From: Nitrosovibrio sp. Nv6
GTDB taxonomy: Bacteria; Pseudomonadota; Gammaproteobacteria; Burkholderiales; Nitrosomonadaceae
NCBI RefSeq assembly: GCF_900110495.1
Contig: NZ_FODX01000009.1
Location: 1-64,000 of the forward strand
Length of the DNA: 64,000 bases
Direction: 5' to 3'
Part shown: piece by piece, positions 26,971 through 36,543 of the stretch
Position numbering within the stretch: the stretch's first letter is position 1
Layout of the letters: every line of letters starts with the position of its first letter
The notes under the pieces: generated by a model
Seen by the model: only the letters and a program-made list of their open reading frames with translations
Told to the model about the DNA's origin: nothing
Database searches by the model: none
Program-made: the position numbers and the translations under genes

Positions 26971-27933
26971 ATGGACGCCCCTGATAACAACGACATCGGT
27001 CGTGGAGCAGAAGCAGCGCCAGTCCGCAAAGAACGTGGGCCGGGCAGGTTGCTGCAGGATGCGCGGCTGGAGCGCGGTTTAAGTATCGAGGATGTCGCGC
27101 GGCAGCTGCGATTATCGGTACGCCAGGTCGTTGCGCTGGAGGAGGATGACTACGACAAGGTGGCGACCGGAACATTTTTGCGCGGATTTGTACGGAATTA
27201 CGCCAAACTGTTGCAGATCGACTCGGCGCCGTTGCTGCGGCAGTTGGAGGACGCGCTTCCGCCGCCTCCCGCTCCAACCATTTCCTATCCGAGCGAAGGT
27301 ATTCCCTTCCCCTCGAATCAGAAAATGGGAAAGCGCAACCTGATTATTGGGGGAGCCGTAGTTCTGGCGCTGCTTTTGCTGATTTATGAAATCTATCGTG
27401 GCAGTGAGGCCAATGTCGAAAAGCAGCCAAGCGTGCAGGCCGAAACCGGAATTGAGGGCGGGCAAGCAGATGCATTGCCGCAACTTCAATCGTCAGACGC
27501 AATGTCGAACGGTAAGCCCGATGCAACGTCGCCCGACAGGGAAGACGGCGCGCCTGAGCAGCAGGGTATTCCCTTCCCTGTCCCACCCCCGGTGCAGCAG
27601 ATTACGCCTGAATCGCGGGGCGCGGTTTCTCCCGGATCCGCGAATCCCGGATCGGCAAATATTGCCGGGACGCCTGGCCGTGTCATTGGAGAAAACGGTG
27701 TTCATTTGATATTTGAAGGAGAATCGTGGACGGAAATCAAGGACGGCAGCGGAAGGCTGCTTCTTTCCAAAATTAACCCTCGCGGTACCGAGCAAGTCGT
27801 GCACGGTATGCCACCAATTTCCCTGACAATCGGTAACGCCGCCGAAGTCAAGCTGGTCTACAATAACAAGCCGGTGGATCTGGCGCCTTTCACCAATGCC
27901 TATGGCGGAACGGCACGCCTGTCGCTCAAATAG
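26971..27933 (+). CDS. rodZ: Cytoskeletal membrane protein RodZ
   Basis: A 320-residue bitopic protein that links MreB filaments to the elongation machinery. Residues about 24-95 are the HTH_25 domain (GRLLQDARLERGLSIEDVAR, FLRGFVRNYAKLLQ). Residues about 123-140 form the single membrane helix (LIIGGAVVLALLLLIYEI). A proline/serine-rich linker follows, and the periplasmic DUF4115 domain occupies about 235-318 (WTEIKDGSGRLLLSK, GNAAEVKLVYNNKPVDL). It leads the conserved string rodZ-ispG-hisS-yfgM-bamB-der. ATG 26971 is used. Confidence 0.92.
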   Translation: MDAPDNNDIGRGAEAAPVRKERGPGRLLQDARLERGLSIEDVARQLRLSVRQVVALEEDDYDKVATGTFLRGFVRNYAKLLQIDSAPLLRQLEDALPPPPAPTISYPSEGIPFPSNQKMGKRNLIIGGAVVLALLLLIYEIYRGSEANVEKQPSVQAETGIEGGQADALPQLQSSDAMSNGKPDATSPDREDGAPEQQGIPFPVPPPVQQITPESRGAVSPGSANPGSANIAGTPGRVIGENGVHLIFEGESWTEIKDGSGRLLLSKINPRGTEQVVHGMPPISLTIGNAAEVKLVYNNKPVDLAPFTNAYGGTARLSLK

Positions 27934-27966
27934 AATTTAAACATTTACAAGTTTTTTATACCTGAT

Positions 27967-29217
27967 ATGACTATGTCCCCCAATACTTTCCCTCAACGCC
28001 GAAACAGCGTGGGCGTTCGCGTAGATGCCATCAACATCGGCGGCGGTGCGCCGGTGGTGGTGCAATCCATGACCAATACCGATACGGAAAACGAAGTTGC
28101 CACTGCGATACAGGTGGCGCAACTTGCGCGTGCGGGATCGGAACTGGTGCGCATTACCGTTAATACCGCCGCAGCGGCGCAAGCAGTGCCGGGTATCCGG
28201 GCGCGCCTTGACGACATGGGGTGCGACGTGCCGCTGATAGGTGATTTTCATTTCAATGGTCACAAGCTCGTGACCGACTACCCCGATTGCGCGAAGGCGC
28301 TGGCCAAATACCGCATCAATCCGGGTAATGTCGGGCATGGCAGGAAACGCGACGAACAATTTTCGATTCTCATCGAAACGGCCTGTAAATATGGCAAGCC
28401 GGTGCGTATCGGCGTTAACTGGGGCAGCCTCGATCCCGAACTGCTGGCGCGGGTAATGGATGAGAATGCGCGTTCCAGCGACCCGAAGGATGCGGCCCAT
28501 GTAATGCGTGAGGCGCTGATTACCTCGGCGCTGGAAAGTGCGGCAAGAGCGGAAGAGATCGGATTGGCCCGCGACCGGATCATATTGTCGTGCAAGGTAA
28601 GCGGCGTGCGTGACCTGATTTCGGTCTACCGTGACCTGGCGGCCCGGTGCGATTATGCACTCCATCTGGGACTGACCGAAGCGGGCATGGGCTCCAAGGG
28701 AATCGTTGCCTCTACCGCTGCATTGTCAGTGCTGCTTCTGGAAGGCATCGGCGACACCATACGCATATCGCTTACACCTGAGCCGGGTGGTGACCGCTCG
28801 CGTGAAGTGATCGTGGCGCAGGAAATTCTTCAAACGACGGGATTGCGCGCATTTGTGCCGCTGGTCGCGGCATGTCCGGGCTGCGGCCGCACAACCAGCA
28901 CCTATTTCCAGGAACTGGCGGAGAGCATTCAGGGTTACGTTCGCAGTCAGATGCTGGTTTGGCGCGAAGAATACGATGGCGTGGAAAACATGACGCTGGC
29001 GGTGATGGGGTGCGTGGTCAACGGCCCCGGCGAAAGCAAGCATGCCAATATCGGTATCAGTCTGCCTGGCTCGGGAGAAAGACCTGTTGCGCCGGTTTAT
29101 GTGGATGGGCAGAAGTCTGTAACTTTGAAAGGCGATAATATTGCCGGTGAGTTCCGGCAGATCGTCGATGAATATGTACAGGCGAAATACCCGAAGAAAG
29201 CTGTCAATGCCCACTAG
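27967..29217 (+). CDS. ispG: 4-hydroxy-3-methylbut-2-enyl diphosphate synthase
   Basis: A 416-residue iron-sulfur enzyme of the MEP isoprenoid pathway, converting MEcPP to HMBPP. The N-terminal TIM-barrel shows [15 protein letters not shown], and the 4Fe-4S site is formed by ACPGCGR and [10 protein letters not shown]. Length fits the bacterial form. The start is ATG 27967, 33 bases after rodZ. The stop overlaps the hisS start, indicating coupled translation. It supplies precursors for the hopanoid synthase found later in the window. Confidence 0.97.
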   Translation: MTMSPNTFPQRRNSVGVRVDAINIGGGAPVVVQSMTNTDTENEVATAIQVAQLARAGSELVRITVNTAAAAQAVPGIRARLDDMGCDVPLIGDFHFNGHKLVTDYPDCAKALAKYRINPGNVGHGRKRDEQFSILIETACKYGKPVRIGVNWGSLDPELLARVMDENARSSDPKDAAHVMREALITSALESAARAEEIGLARDRIILSCKVSGVRDLISVYRDLAARCDYALHLGLTEAGMGSKGIVASTAALSVLLLEGIGDTIRISLTPEPGGDRSREVIVAQEILQTTGLRAFVPLVAACPGCGRTTSTYFQELAESIQGYVRSQMLVWREEYDGVENMTLAVMGCVVNGPGESKHANIGISLPGSGERPVAPVYVDGQKSVTLKGDNIAGEFRQIVDEYVQAKYPKKAVNAH

Positions 29218-30508
29218 AGGGATACAAGCCATTCGCGGGATGAACGACATCCTGCCTGAACAGATATACCTTTGGGAATTCTTCGAGCAGGTGGTACGTG
29301 ATTGGATGGCGGCTTATGGTTACCATAACATCCGCATGCCAATTGTCGAGCAGACTGACTTGTTCGTGCGTTCCATCGGTGCGGTAACAGACATCGTCGA
29401 GAAGGAGATGTATACCTTTCTCGATCATCTCAACGGCGACAGCCTTACCTTGCGCCCTGAGGGAACCGCTTCCTGCGTGCGCGCAGTACTGGAACACAAT
29501 CTTCTCTACGCAGGCCCGCAAAGACTGTATTATTCCGGTCCCATGTTCCGTCATGAGCGTCCGCAGAAAGGACGTTACCGGCAATTCCACCAGGTGGGCG
29601 TGGAAGCACTCGGGTACGTGGGTCCGGATATCGATGCCGAGCTCATCATTATGTGCGCGGAATTGTGGAAGAGATTGGGCATTTCCGGTGTGCGCCTGGA
29701 AATCGGCACACTTGGCAGCACCGAATCGCGGGTCGTACACAGGGCACGGTTGATCGGGTATCTGGAGCGGCATCTGGGTAGACTGGATGATGACGCTTCG
29801 CGCCGATTGCACAGTAATCCGTTGCGAATACTCGACAGCAAGAACGCCGAGATGAAGGAAATCATTGAAGGCGCGCCGCGGTTGATGGACGACCTGGACG
29901 AGGATTCACTAGCCCACTTCGAGAAGCTCCAGCATATCCTGCGCGGGCAGGGAATAGACTTCGAGATCAATCCGCGACTGGTGAGAGGGCTGGATTATTA
30001 CAACCGCACCGTATTCGAATGGATAACCGACAGGCTTGGCGCGCAGGGCACAATATGCGCGGGCGGACGCTATGACGGACTGGTGGAACAGATCGGCGGA
30101 AAGGCTGCCCCGGCATGCGGTTTTGCCCTGGGTGTGGAGCGCGTGCTGGCTCTGATGGTGGAAAGTGCCAGCAAAGTAAAGCGTCCCGTACCGGACGCCT
30201 ACGTGATACATCAGGGCGACGCTGCCCATGGCTTGGCCTGGAAAACGGCAAGGCATTTGCGGGACAATGGGCTCAAGGCAATTTTGCATTGCGGGGAGGG
30301 CAGCTTCAAGGCACAAATGAGGAAAGCTGACACCAGCGGTGCGCGCTTTGCCATCATCATCGGCGACGATGAAGCGAGAGCCGGCGAGATAAGCATCAAG
30401 CCTTTGCGAGAGGCGGCAGAGCAGGTGAGAGTCGGACTCGCGGAAGCAGCGGATCTGCTTAAAAGTACCAGTATGAACTTGAACGAACTTGAACCAGAAA
30501 ATTCTTAA
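29207..30508 (+). CDS. hisS: Histidyl-tRNA synthetase
   Basis: A class II aminoacyl-tRNA synthetase of 433 residues. The start is ATG 29207 ([19 protein letters not shown]), inside the end of ispG; the longer frame back to 29141 lies within ispG and is not used. Class II motif 2 is visible ([20 protein letters not shown]), the histidine-specific motifs include [15 protein letters not shown] and [13 protein letters not shown], and motif 3 is [12 protein letters not shown]. The C-terminal anticodon-binding domain follows. It is flanked by ispG and yfgM in conserved order. Confidence 0.97.
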   Translation: MPTRGIQAIRGMNDILPEQIYLWEFFEQVVRDWMAAYGYHNIRMPIVEQTDLFVRSIGAVTDIVEKEMYTFLDHLNGDSLTLRPEGTASCVRAVLEHNLLYAGPQRLYYSGPMFRHERPQKGRYRQFHQVGVEALGYVGPDIDAELIIMCAELWKRLGISGVRLEIGTLGSTESRVVHRARLIGYLERHLGRLDDDASRRLHSNPLRILDSKNAEMKEIIEGAPRLMDDLDEDSLAHFEKLQHILRGQGIDFEINPRLVRGLDYYNRTVFEWITDRLGAQGTICAGGRYDGLVEQIGGKAAPACGFALGVERVLALMVESASKVKRPVPDAYVIHQGDAAHGLAWKTARHLRDNGLKAILHCGEGSFKAQMRKADTSGARFAIIIGDDEARAGEISIKPLREAAEQVRVGLAEAADLLKSTSMNLNELEPENS

Positions 30509-30521
30509 TTCGGGAAGCTAA

Positions 30522-31148
30522 ATGGCAGCCTATAATCCGGAAGAGCAGGAAAACATAGAGGAACTCAAATCCTGGTGGAACACGTATGGCACGTTGGTGA
30601 TTGTCGTTGTAGCGGCCTTTGTCACCGGTATAGGGGGCACCCAGGCGTGGAATTACTACCAGAGACAGCAGGTTGAACAGGCGGCGGAGTTGTATGACTC
30701 CCTGCTGCAGGTCCAGGGGAGTGGAGATCCCAAGAAGATCGGTGACGCCGCCGGTTTGCTGATGGAAGGGTTTTCCGGTAGCGGCTACGCCTCGCGTGCA
30801 GCCCTGATTTCGGCAAAAGCCAGCCTTGACGGAGGCGACTTGCAAACCGCAAAAGGCCGTTTGCAGTGGGTGCTGGATAATTCGAAGGAAGACGAGCTGA
30901 AAGATCTTGTTCGTCTGCATCTGGCCAGCATATTGCTGGATGAAAAAAAATACGATGAAGCGCTGCGTCTGCTGGAAACCGGACACGGCGAATCTTTTGA
31001 TGGCCTGTATGCCGATCTCAAGGGCGATGTACTCACCGCGGCGGGCAAAGCGACAGAGGCACGCGCTGCCTATCAAATGGCACTCGCCAAGATGGGCGGA
31101 AAAGGCACCTATCACAGTATCGTTCAAATAAAGCTGGACGCCTTGTGA
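30522..31148 (+). CDS. yfgM: YfgM-type ancillary SecYEG translocon subunit
   Basis: A 208-residue bitopic membrane protein. A short cytosolic N-terminus (MAAYNPEEQENIEELKSWWN) precedes one membrane helix at about 22-40, and then a periplasmic TPR-like domain (RLHLASILLDEKKYDEALRL, LKGDVLTAAGKATEARAAYQ). In E. coli YfgM associates with SecYEG and PpiD and helps periplasmic chaperone handover; a ppiD gene is also present in this window. It lies between hisS and bamB as expected. Confidence 0.88.
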   Translation: MAAYNPEEQENIEELKSWWNTYGTLVIVVVAAFVTGIGGTQAWNYYQRQQVEQAAELYDSLLQVQGSGDPKKIGDAAGLLMEGFSGSGYASRAALISAKASLDGGDLQTAKGRLQWVLDNSKEDELKDLVRLHLASILLDEKKYDEALRLLETGHGESFDGLYADLKGDVLTAAGKATEARAAYQMALAKMGGKGTYHSIVQIKLDAL

Positions 31149-31452
31149 AACGCCGGATAACGAATTTGCAATAGAGGGGCGAACCGGACCTCGTGCCACT
31201 GCAATGCACTGGAACACCCCGAGGGCGACGCGTCGGGCGGGACATTCCGATCTGCTCAGGCCTGAATGGCTGAAATGGTCATTATCCGCAATAATCTTTC
31301 TCAGTAACCTCCTTCACGTGAACTGGAACATGCCTGCAGGCAAGCCCGCGTCTCCGACTAAGTTCTTCCTTCCGCGTGAGACCGCGGTTCCCTGCGCCAA
31401 ATCCCATGGCGGATCGACTCAGGGAATTCACGGGAATGCCGGCGCCGGCGCA
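31149..31452. other. Unusually long yfgM-bamB spacer
   Basis: These genes are normally almost adjacent. The 304-base spacer is open in the bamB frame but reads as an implausible 83-residue extension before a clear lipoprotein signal. It carries a core (GGATCGACTCAGGGAATTC, near 31412) similar to the dispersed repeat at 1658 and 3976. Probably inserted non-coding DNA. Confidence 0.45.
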
Positions 31453-32655
31453 ATGTGGCGGCATGCGTTGCTGCTGGCGTCGTCGTTGATACTTTCCGGG
31501 TGTGTAGGTATGGTAGACATGGTGCGCGATGTGGCACGCGACCTGGCCGATATCGACGTGTCAGGCATCACCGAGATGTTCGGTGGCGGAGGTGTTGAGT
31601 TGACTCCGGACCAGATTGCTCAATTGGGGGTGATTCCTCAGGCCCGCCTACTGTGGCAGAACAAGGTTGAAGAAGGGCAGGCTGCAGTATTTGTGCCGGT
31701 GCTGGGCGCGGATGCGGTATATGCGGCAGGCATGGATGGGCGTTTGGTGCGTTTTGATCCCGCTTCAGGCAAGGAATTCGGCATTATCGATACCAAGCAC
31801 AGGCTGTCGGGCGGCATTGGCAGGGGTGAGGGCATGCTGCTGGTTGGAACCTTCAGAGGCGAGGTTCTGGCGTTTGATGAGAAAACCGGCAACCCCTTAT
31901 GGACGGCACTGGTATCCAGCGAGGTATTAAGCCCGCCGCAGGCTGCAAACGGCATGGTGGTGGTTCGCAGTGGAGACGGCAGAATTTTTTGCCTGGATGC
32001 GAAAGACGGCAAGCGCAAGTGGATCTATCAGGGCGCCACTCCATCGCTTACGGTGCGGAGCTTTGCCGGTGTTTTGATCGCGGACGATAAGGTGTACGCT
32101 GGTTTTCCCGGGGGAAAGCTGGTAGCGATAAACATGTCCAATGGCAATGCCGCCTGGGAGGCGGCGGTAGCGCGGCCGCGAGGTCCGACGGAACTGGAGC
32201 GGCTCGCAGATATTACCAGTTTACCGGTGATGGATGAACAGCAGGTATGCACTGTAGCTTATCAGGGACGCGTGGCCTGCTTTGAAATTGCTACCGGTAA
32301 CCAGATATGGGCACGCGAGGTATCAAGCAATGCCGGCCTGGCCATGGATAAAAATTACCTTTACGTAAGCGCGGATCGGGGCGCGATACTGGCTTACGAT
32401 AAAAAGGATGGAAGCAGCATCTGGACGCAGGAACTGCTCAACGGACTCAGACTGTCTCCGCCACTTATTCAGGATGCCCGCATAGTGGTGGGGGATTCCC
32501 AAGGGTATGTCAATATCATCCGGAACGATAACGGCGCCATTATTGCCCGATCCCCCACCGACGAGAGCGCGATCGTTACCCGTCCGGTGCCTCTTCCCAG
32601 CGGTTTCGCGGTGGTGCAAACCAGAAAGGGTGGAGTTTATGCGTTCAGCATGTAA
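31453..32655 (+). CDS. bamB: Outer membrane assembly lipoprotein BamB
   Basis: A 400-residue beta-propeller lipoprotein of the BAM complex, which inserts outer-membrane proteins. ATG 31453 gives a proper lipoprotein signal (MWRHALLLASSLILSGC); the longer frame back to 31204 would hide it. The ribosome binding site is poor. PQQ/WD-like propeller repeats are evident (AVYAAGMDGRLVRFDPASGK, GEVLAFDEKTGNPLWTA, GRIFCLDAKDGKRKW, AILAYDKKDGSSIWTQE). Position between yfgM and der matches other Proteobacteria. Confidence 0.92.
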   Translation: MWRHALLLASSLILSGCVGMVDMVRDVARDLADIDVSGITEMFGGGGVELTPDQIAQLGVIPQARLLWQNKVEEGQAAVFVPVLGADAVYAAGMDGRLVRFDPASGKEFGIIDTKHRLSGGIGRGEGMLLVGTFRGEVLAFDEKTGNPLWTALVSSEVLSPPQAANGMVVVRSGDGRIFCLDAKDGKRKWIYQGATPSLTVRSFAGVLIADDKVYAGFPGGKLVAINMSNGNAAWEAAVARPRGPTELERLADITSLPVMDEQQVCTVAYQGRVACFEIATGNQIWAREVSSNAGLAMDKNYLYVSADRGAILAYDKKDGSSIWTQELLNGLRLSPPLIQDARIVVGDSQGYVNIIRNDNGAIIARSPTDESAIVTRPVPLPSGFAVVQTRKGGVYAFSM

Positions 32656-32681
32656 CCGGCAAAATTCGGGAAATTCATCCA

Positions 32682-32732
32682 CTGCTGCAAAAAATCGGCA
32701 ATACTCCATTTGCTGCTGCAAAAAATCGGCAA
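32682..32732 (+). repeat. 20-base tandem repeat between bamB and der
   Basis: CTGCTGCAAAAAATCGGCAA occurs exactly at 32682-32701 and at 32713-32732, separated by 11 bases. It lies just downstream of the bamB stop. No hairpin or T tract accompanies it. Confidence 0.8.
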
Positions 32733-32791
32733 GGTATTACTTTTCTCCTTCCGTGTCGAAGGATTGACGTTTTAAAAAAGAACCCAAGACC

Positions 32792-34192
32792 ATGAAACCC
32801 ACCCTCGTACTGGTAGGGCGGCCAAATGTCGGCAAATCGACGCTTTTCAACCGTTTGACCCGCAGCCGCGATGCGATCGTGGCGGATATTCCCGGGCTAA
32901 CGCGAGATCGCCATTACGGGCACGGCAGACTGGGGGATAAGCCTTACCTGGTGGTGGATACAGGCGGTTTCGAGCCAACGGTGACGGAAGGTATTCTGCA
33001 CGAGATGGCCAGGCAGACGCGACAGGCGGTCGACGAGGCTGACATGGTGCTTTTCATCGTTGACGGCAGAACGGGTTTGGCGTCGCAAGACAAGATCATC
33101 GCGGAACAACTGCGCAAGACCGGCCGCAAAATCATACTGGTGGTAAACAAGACCGAAGGCATGGCGTCTTCCGTCGTTACCGCCGAATTTCACGAACTGG
33201 GGTTGGGCGAGCCTTGCGCGATTTCCGCAGTGCATGGCGACAACGTGAATGAATTGGCGGAGTTGGCGTTACAGGATTTTCCTCAACCGCAGGAAGACGA
33301 AACAAAAGACAAGCACCCAAAAATTGCGATCGTGGGACGCCCCAACGTCGGTAAATCGACGCTGGTAAACACGCTGCTCGGAGAGGAGCGCGTAATCGCC
33401 TTTGATCAGCCAGGCACCACCCGCAACAGCATCTATATTGATTTCGACCGCAACGGCCGCAGGTATACGCTGATCGACACAGCCGGGTTGCGCCGTCGCG
33501 GCAAGGTGCTGGAGACGGTGGAAAAGTTTTCCGTAGTGAAGACTCTGCAAGCGGTGGAGGACGCCAATGTGGTCGTACTGGTGCTGGATGCGAGCAGCGA
33601 AATTTCGGACCAGGATGCGCACATCGCCGGCTTCATCCTGGAAGCGGGACGTGCACTCGTGCTGGCGGTAAACAAGTGGGACGGCCTGGATGACTATCAG
33701 CGCGATATCATAAAAAGGGAGATCGCCCGGAAGCTGCCTTTTCTACTCAATTTCGCCAAATTCCACTACATATCGGCCCTTCGCGGTACTGGCATAAAAG
33801 GGTTGCTTCCGTCGATTGATGGCGCCTATGCGGCCGCGACGGCAAATCTCTCCACCCCCAAACTCACGCGGACCCTGATGGCGGCAGTGGAGAAGCAGCA
33901 GCCGCCGCGTTCAGGTATGTCCCGTCCCAAACTGCGGTATGCTCACCAGGGCGGCACCAACCCGCCTTTGATCGTGATTCATGGCAGCGCCCTTGACCAT
34001 GTGCCTCCAACCTATCGGCGTTATCTCGAAAATACATTTCGCGAAACCTTCCAGCTCGAGGGCACGCCATTACGGGTCGAATTCAGGACGGGACGCAACC
34101 CTTACGCGGGGAAAAGCCCTGCACCGCTCAGCGAAGCTGAAGCAAAACGGGCTCACCGGCGCCGCCGATACGGCCGGAAAAAGTACGGCTAA
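32792..34192 (+). CDS. der: Ribosome biogenesis GTPase Der (EngA)
   Basis: A 466-residue double GTPase acting in 50S subunit assembly. Two G domains are visible in tandem: GRPNVGKST (residues about 9-17) with [14 protein letters not shown] and NKTE, and a second GRPNVGKST (about 182-190) with DTAGLRRRG and NKWD. The C-terminal KH-like domain follows ([18 protein letters not shown]). ATG 32792 is the only sensible start. It closes the rodZ-der gene string. Confidence 0.97.
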   Translation: MKPTLVLVGRPNVGKSTLFNRLTRSRDAIVADIPGLTRDRHYGHGRLGDKPYLVVDTGGFEPTVTEGILHEMARQTRQAVDEADMVLFIVDGRTGLASQDKIIAEQLRKTGRKIILVVNKTEGMASSVVTAEFHELGLGEPCAISAVHGDNVNELAELALQDFPQPQEDETKDKHPKIAIVGRPNVGKSTLVNTLLGEERVIAFDQPGTTRNSIYIDFDRNGRRYTLIDTAGLRRRGKVLETVEKFSVVKTLQAVEDANVVVLVLDASSEISDQDAHIAGFILEAGRALVLAVNKWDGLDDYQRDIIKREIARKLPFLLNFAKFHYISALRGTGIKGLLPSIDGAYAAATANLSTPKLTRTLMAAVEKQQPPRSGMSRPKLRYAHQGGTNPPLIVIHGSALDHVPPTYRRYLENTFRETFQLEGTPLRVEFRTGRNPYAGKSPAPLSEAEAKRAHRRRRYGRKKYG

Positions 34193-34319
34193 CCGTAAAC
34201 CACCGAAAACAAGTCTCGAAGAGGTAGGGGTTGAAGAAGTAGCGTAGTCCTGATTTCCGCGCGATTCGCGCCTCTGCACAAAAGTACTGTCAAGATAAGC
34301 GAGCGGAATCCACGGGTTT

Positions 34320-34712
34320 TTAATGCAATATCCTCGGCACGCTCAAAATAAATTCCGGAATCGCGGCATCGAAGCGAAGACCGTCTTCAGCCACCATCTG
34401 GTAACTGCCTTTCATTGACCCCACTGGGGTGGAAATGGCGGTGCCGCTTGTATATTCAAAGCTGTCGCCAGGTTTTAGCAGCGGCTGCTCACCTACTACT
34501 CCCAAGCCCCGCACTTCCTGTATACCGCCCCCCCCATCCGCAATAATCCAATGGCGGCTGATAAGCTGTGCCGTAACGGTGCCTACATTGGAGAGGACGA
34601 TGGTATAAGCGAATACATAACGATCAAGCGCTTCGTCCGACTGATCCGGAAGATAGGTCGTATGCACCTTTACAGAAATCTCGTATTTTTTTTCTTCAGG
34701 CATAGTCAACAT
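34320..34712 (-). CDS. apaG: ApaG domain protein
   Basis: A 130-residue protein of the ApaG/DUF525 family, a compact fibronectin-III-like beta sandwich. Recognisable parts are [49 protein letters not shown] and [20 protein letters not shown]. ApaG is associated with cobalt/magnesium resistance phenotypes in enterics, but its biochemical role is unclear. ATG 34712 (GGAAAA upstream) and ATG 34703 are both possible starts. It is convergent with der and divergent from rpe. Confidence 0.92.
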   Translation of the reverse strand: MLTMPEEKKYEISVKVHTTYLPDQSDEALDRYVFAYTIVLSNVGTVTAQLISRHWIIADGGGGIQEVRGLGVVGEQPLLKPGDSFEYTSGTAISTPVGSMKGSYQMVAEDGLRFDAAIPEFILSVPRILH

Positions 34713-34871
34713 TGCACACTATTTTCCAGTTCACGGCAAGGGTGGGTATTCATAATTAGCAATCATAAGTTCAAAAAATGGAGGAAAGGTATCTCTTTCA
34801 TAGCAAAGCTGTTGGCGCGAAGTCCTGAATTACGGTTAAAATCGAGTTTTTTGATCACAAGGAAGCCCTTC

Positions 34872-35555
34872 ATGGCTAATTATCGCATCGCTCCGAGCAT
34901 TCTTTCCGCAAACTTTGCCAAGCTGGGGGAGGAAATTACTGCAGTTATCGATTCCGGTGCCGATTTTATTCACTTTGATGTGATGGATAATCACTACGTG
35001 CCCAATCTCACTATTGGTCCGCTGGTGTGCGATGCGATCCGGCCCCTGACGGACGCTGTTATCGACGTGCATCTGATGGTTGAGCCAGTGGACCGTATTA
35101 TTCCAGACTTCGCCAAGGCTGGCGCCAACATCATTTCCTTTCATCCGGAGGCATCCCGGCATATCGATCGCACCATCGGACTCATCAAGGAGCAAGGCTG
35201 CAAAGCCGGCCTGGTGTTCAACCCTGGGACACCCTTGAATTATCTCGACCATGTGCTGGAAAAGCTGGATCTGGTACTGATAATGTCAGTGAATCCCGGT
35301 TTTGGAGGACAGCAGTTTATTCCTGAAGCGTTGGAAAAACTCAAGGCAGTTCGCAAGCGTATTGACGAAACCGGGAAGAATATCCTGCTGGAAATCGATG
35401 GAGGCGTGAAAGTGGATAATATCGCGGAAATCGCTCGCGCAGGAGCCGATACTTTCGTTGCGGGTTCCGCTATTTATGGGGCGGGTAAGGATAGCGATCC
35501 GCATCGCTACGATACAATACTGGCAGCTTTGCGCTTGGAGTTGGGAAAGGTTTGA
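34872..35555 (+). CDS. rpe: Ribulose-phosphate 3-epimerase
   Basis: A 227-residue TIM-barrel enzyme interconverting ribulose 5-phosphate and xylulose 5-phosphate in the pentose phosphate and Calvin cycles, which suits an autotroph. ATG 34872 ([15 protein letters not shown]) has AAGGAAG upstream; the much longer frame from 34551 overlaps apaG and is rejected. Motifs are [35 protein letters not shown] and IDGGV. It is followed by gph, the common rpe-gph-trpE arrangement. Confidence 0.97.
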   Translation: MANYRIAPSILSANFAKLGEEITAVIDSGADFIHFDVMDNHYVPNLTIGPLVCDAIRPLTDAVIDVHLMVEPVDRIIPDFAKAGANIISFHPEASRHIDRTIGLIKEQGCKAGLVFNPGTPLNYLDHVLEKLDLVLIMSVNPGFGGQQFIPEALEKLKAVRKRIDETGKNILLEIDGGVKVDNIAEIARAGADTFVAGSAIYGAGKDSDPHRYDTILAALRLELGKV

Positions 35556-35669
35556 ACCGTTTGAGACCAACTGAACCAATGACGCCAGTAAAGCCGGATT
35601 TGCGAGCATTCATTCATTATCACGGCTTTATTCCATTCCAACCACATCCCCTATAAGGGACAATACGAC

Positions 35670-36398
35670 GTGAATAAAAGTCTTTCCCCGGTCACGGATG
35701 CCTCCGCAACCGAAATGGAATTTCCCCTGCTGATCAAAGCCGTGATGATCGACCTGGACGGTACGCTTCTTGATACGGCGCATGATCTGGCGGCAGCTGC
35801 GAATATGATGTTAAGAGAACTGGGAAGGGCGGAGCTTCCGCCGGAAACCATTCAATCCTACATCGGCAAGGGCATAGAGAGAATGGTCAAGCGCTCGCTT
35901 ACAGGCAGTATGGATGGCGAGCCCGATGCGGAATTGTTCAATAGAGCGATGCCAATATATGAGCGCGATTACGCGAAAACGCTGTGTATTGATACGCGGC
36001 CCTATCCAGGAGTACTGGAGGGCTTGAAGGCACTGCGCGAAAACGGTTTCCGCTTGGCATGCGTTACCAACAAGGCAGAGGCCTTTACCCTGCCGCTGCT
36101 TCGTGCTACAGGGTTGCTGGGCTTTTTCGATGTTGTCCTTTCGGGCGACAGCCTGCCCAAGAAGAAACCCGATCCTATGCCTTTGCTCCATGCCTGCAAA
36201 CAGTTCGGGATTGAGCCCAGCGAAATGCTGCTGATCGGCGACTCCTTGAACGATGCCCAGGCAGCACGCGCTGCGGGTTGCCGCGTCTTTTGCGTACCAT
36301 ATGGGTACAACGAGGGGCGGGATGTGCGGGAACTTGATTGTGACGCCATCGTTTCATCGCTTTACGAGGCAACAAAGCTGATCCGAAAACTGTCATGA
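35670..36398 (+). CDS. gph: Phosphoglycolate phosphatase
   Basis: A 242-residue HAD-superfamily hydrolase that dephosphorylates 2-phosphoglycolate, the product of RuBisCO oxygenation and DNA repair. HAD motif I is IDLDGTLLDT (nucleophile in DLDGT), motif II lies in LACVTNKAEA, motif III is KKKPDPMPL, and motif IV is LIGDSLNDAQAA. The start is GTG 35670, with AAGGGA about 9 bases upstream. Neighbours rpe and trpE are the usual partners in Betaproteobacteria. Confidence 0.92.
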   Translation: MNKSLSPVTDASATEMEFPLLIKAVMIDLDGTLLDTAHDLAAAANMMLRELGRAELPPETIQSYIGKGIERMVKRSLTGSMDGEPDAELFNRAMPIYERDYAKTLCIDTRPYPGVLEGLKALRENGFRLACVTNKAEAFTLPLLRATGLLGFFDVVLSGDSLPKKKPDPMPLLHACKQFGIEPSEMLLIGDSLNDAQAARAAGCRVFCVPYGYNEGRDVRELDCDAIVSSLYEATKLIRKLS

Positions 36399-36423
36399 TC
36401 AATAAAAAAACGAAAATTGGAAG

Positions 36424-36543
36424 ATGTACAGCCAAAACCTGCCGCCTCCGGCGTCAGGGCTCTGGATGTTGGCGTGGCTAATACTTAAGCTCGCCGCGCT
36501 GTTGCCTTCTTCTTTTTTTTGTTTTTTCGGAGTTAAATCATGA
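36424..36543 (+). CDS. Candidate trp leader peptide ORF before trpE
   Basis: A 39-codon frame from ATG 36424 whose TGA (36541-36543) overlaps the trpE ATG. The product starts [12 protein letters not shown], has Trp at codons 14 and 18 (LWMLAWLI) and a hydrophobic C-terminal half. GGAAG lies directly against the ATG, too close to be ideal. A T-rich run (36510-36537) lies just before trpE. Two near-adjacent Trp codons and the coupled stop fit an attenuation or translational coupling leader, but no clean terminator hairpin was found. Confidence 0.35.
   Translation: MYSQNLPPPASGLWMLAWLILKLAALLPSSFFCFFGVKS

Noticed and set aside
26846..26977. 43-codon frame starting at the rlmN stop
   Set aside because: Overlaps the rodZ start, Met-rich chance composition, no similarity to PilF.
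31204..31452. 83-residue N-terminal extension of BamB
   Set aside because: It would place the lipoprotein signal internally; ATG 31453 restores a normal signal peptide and lipobox.
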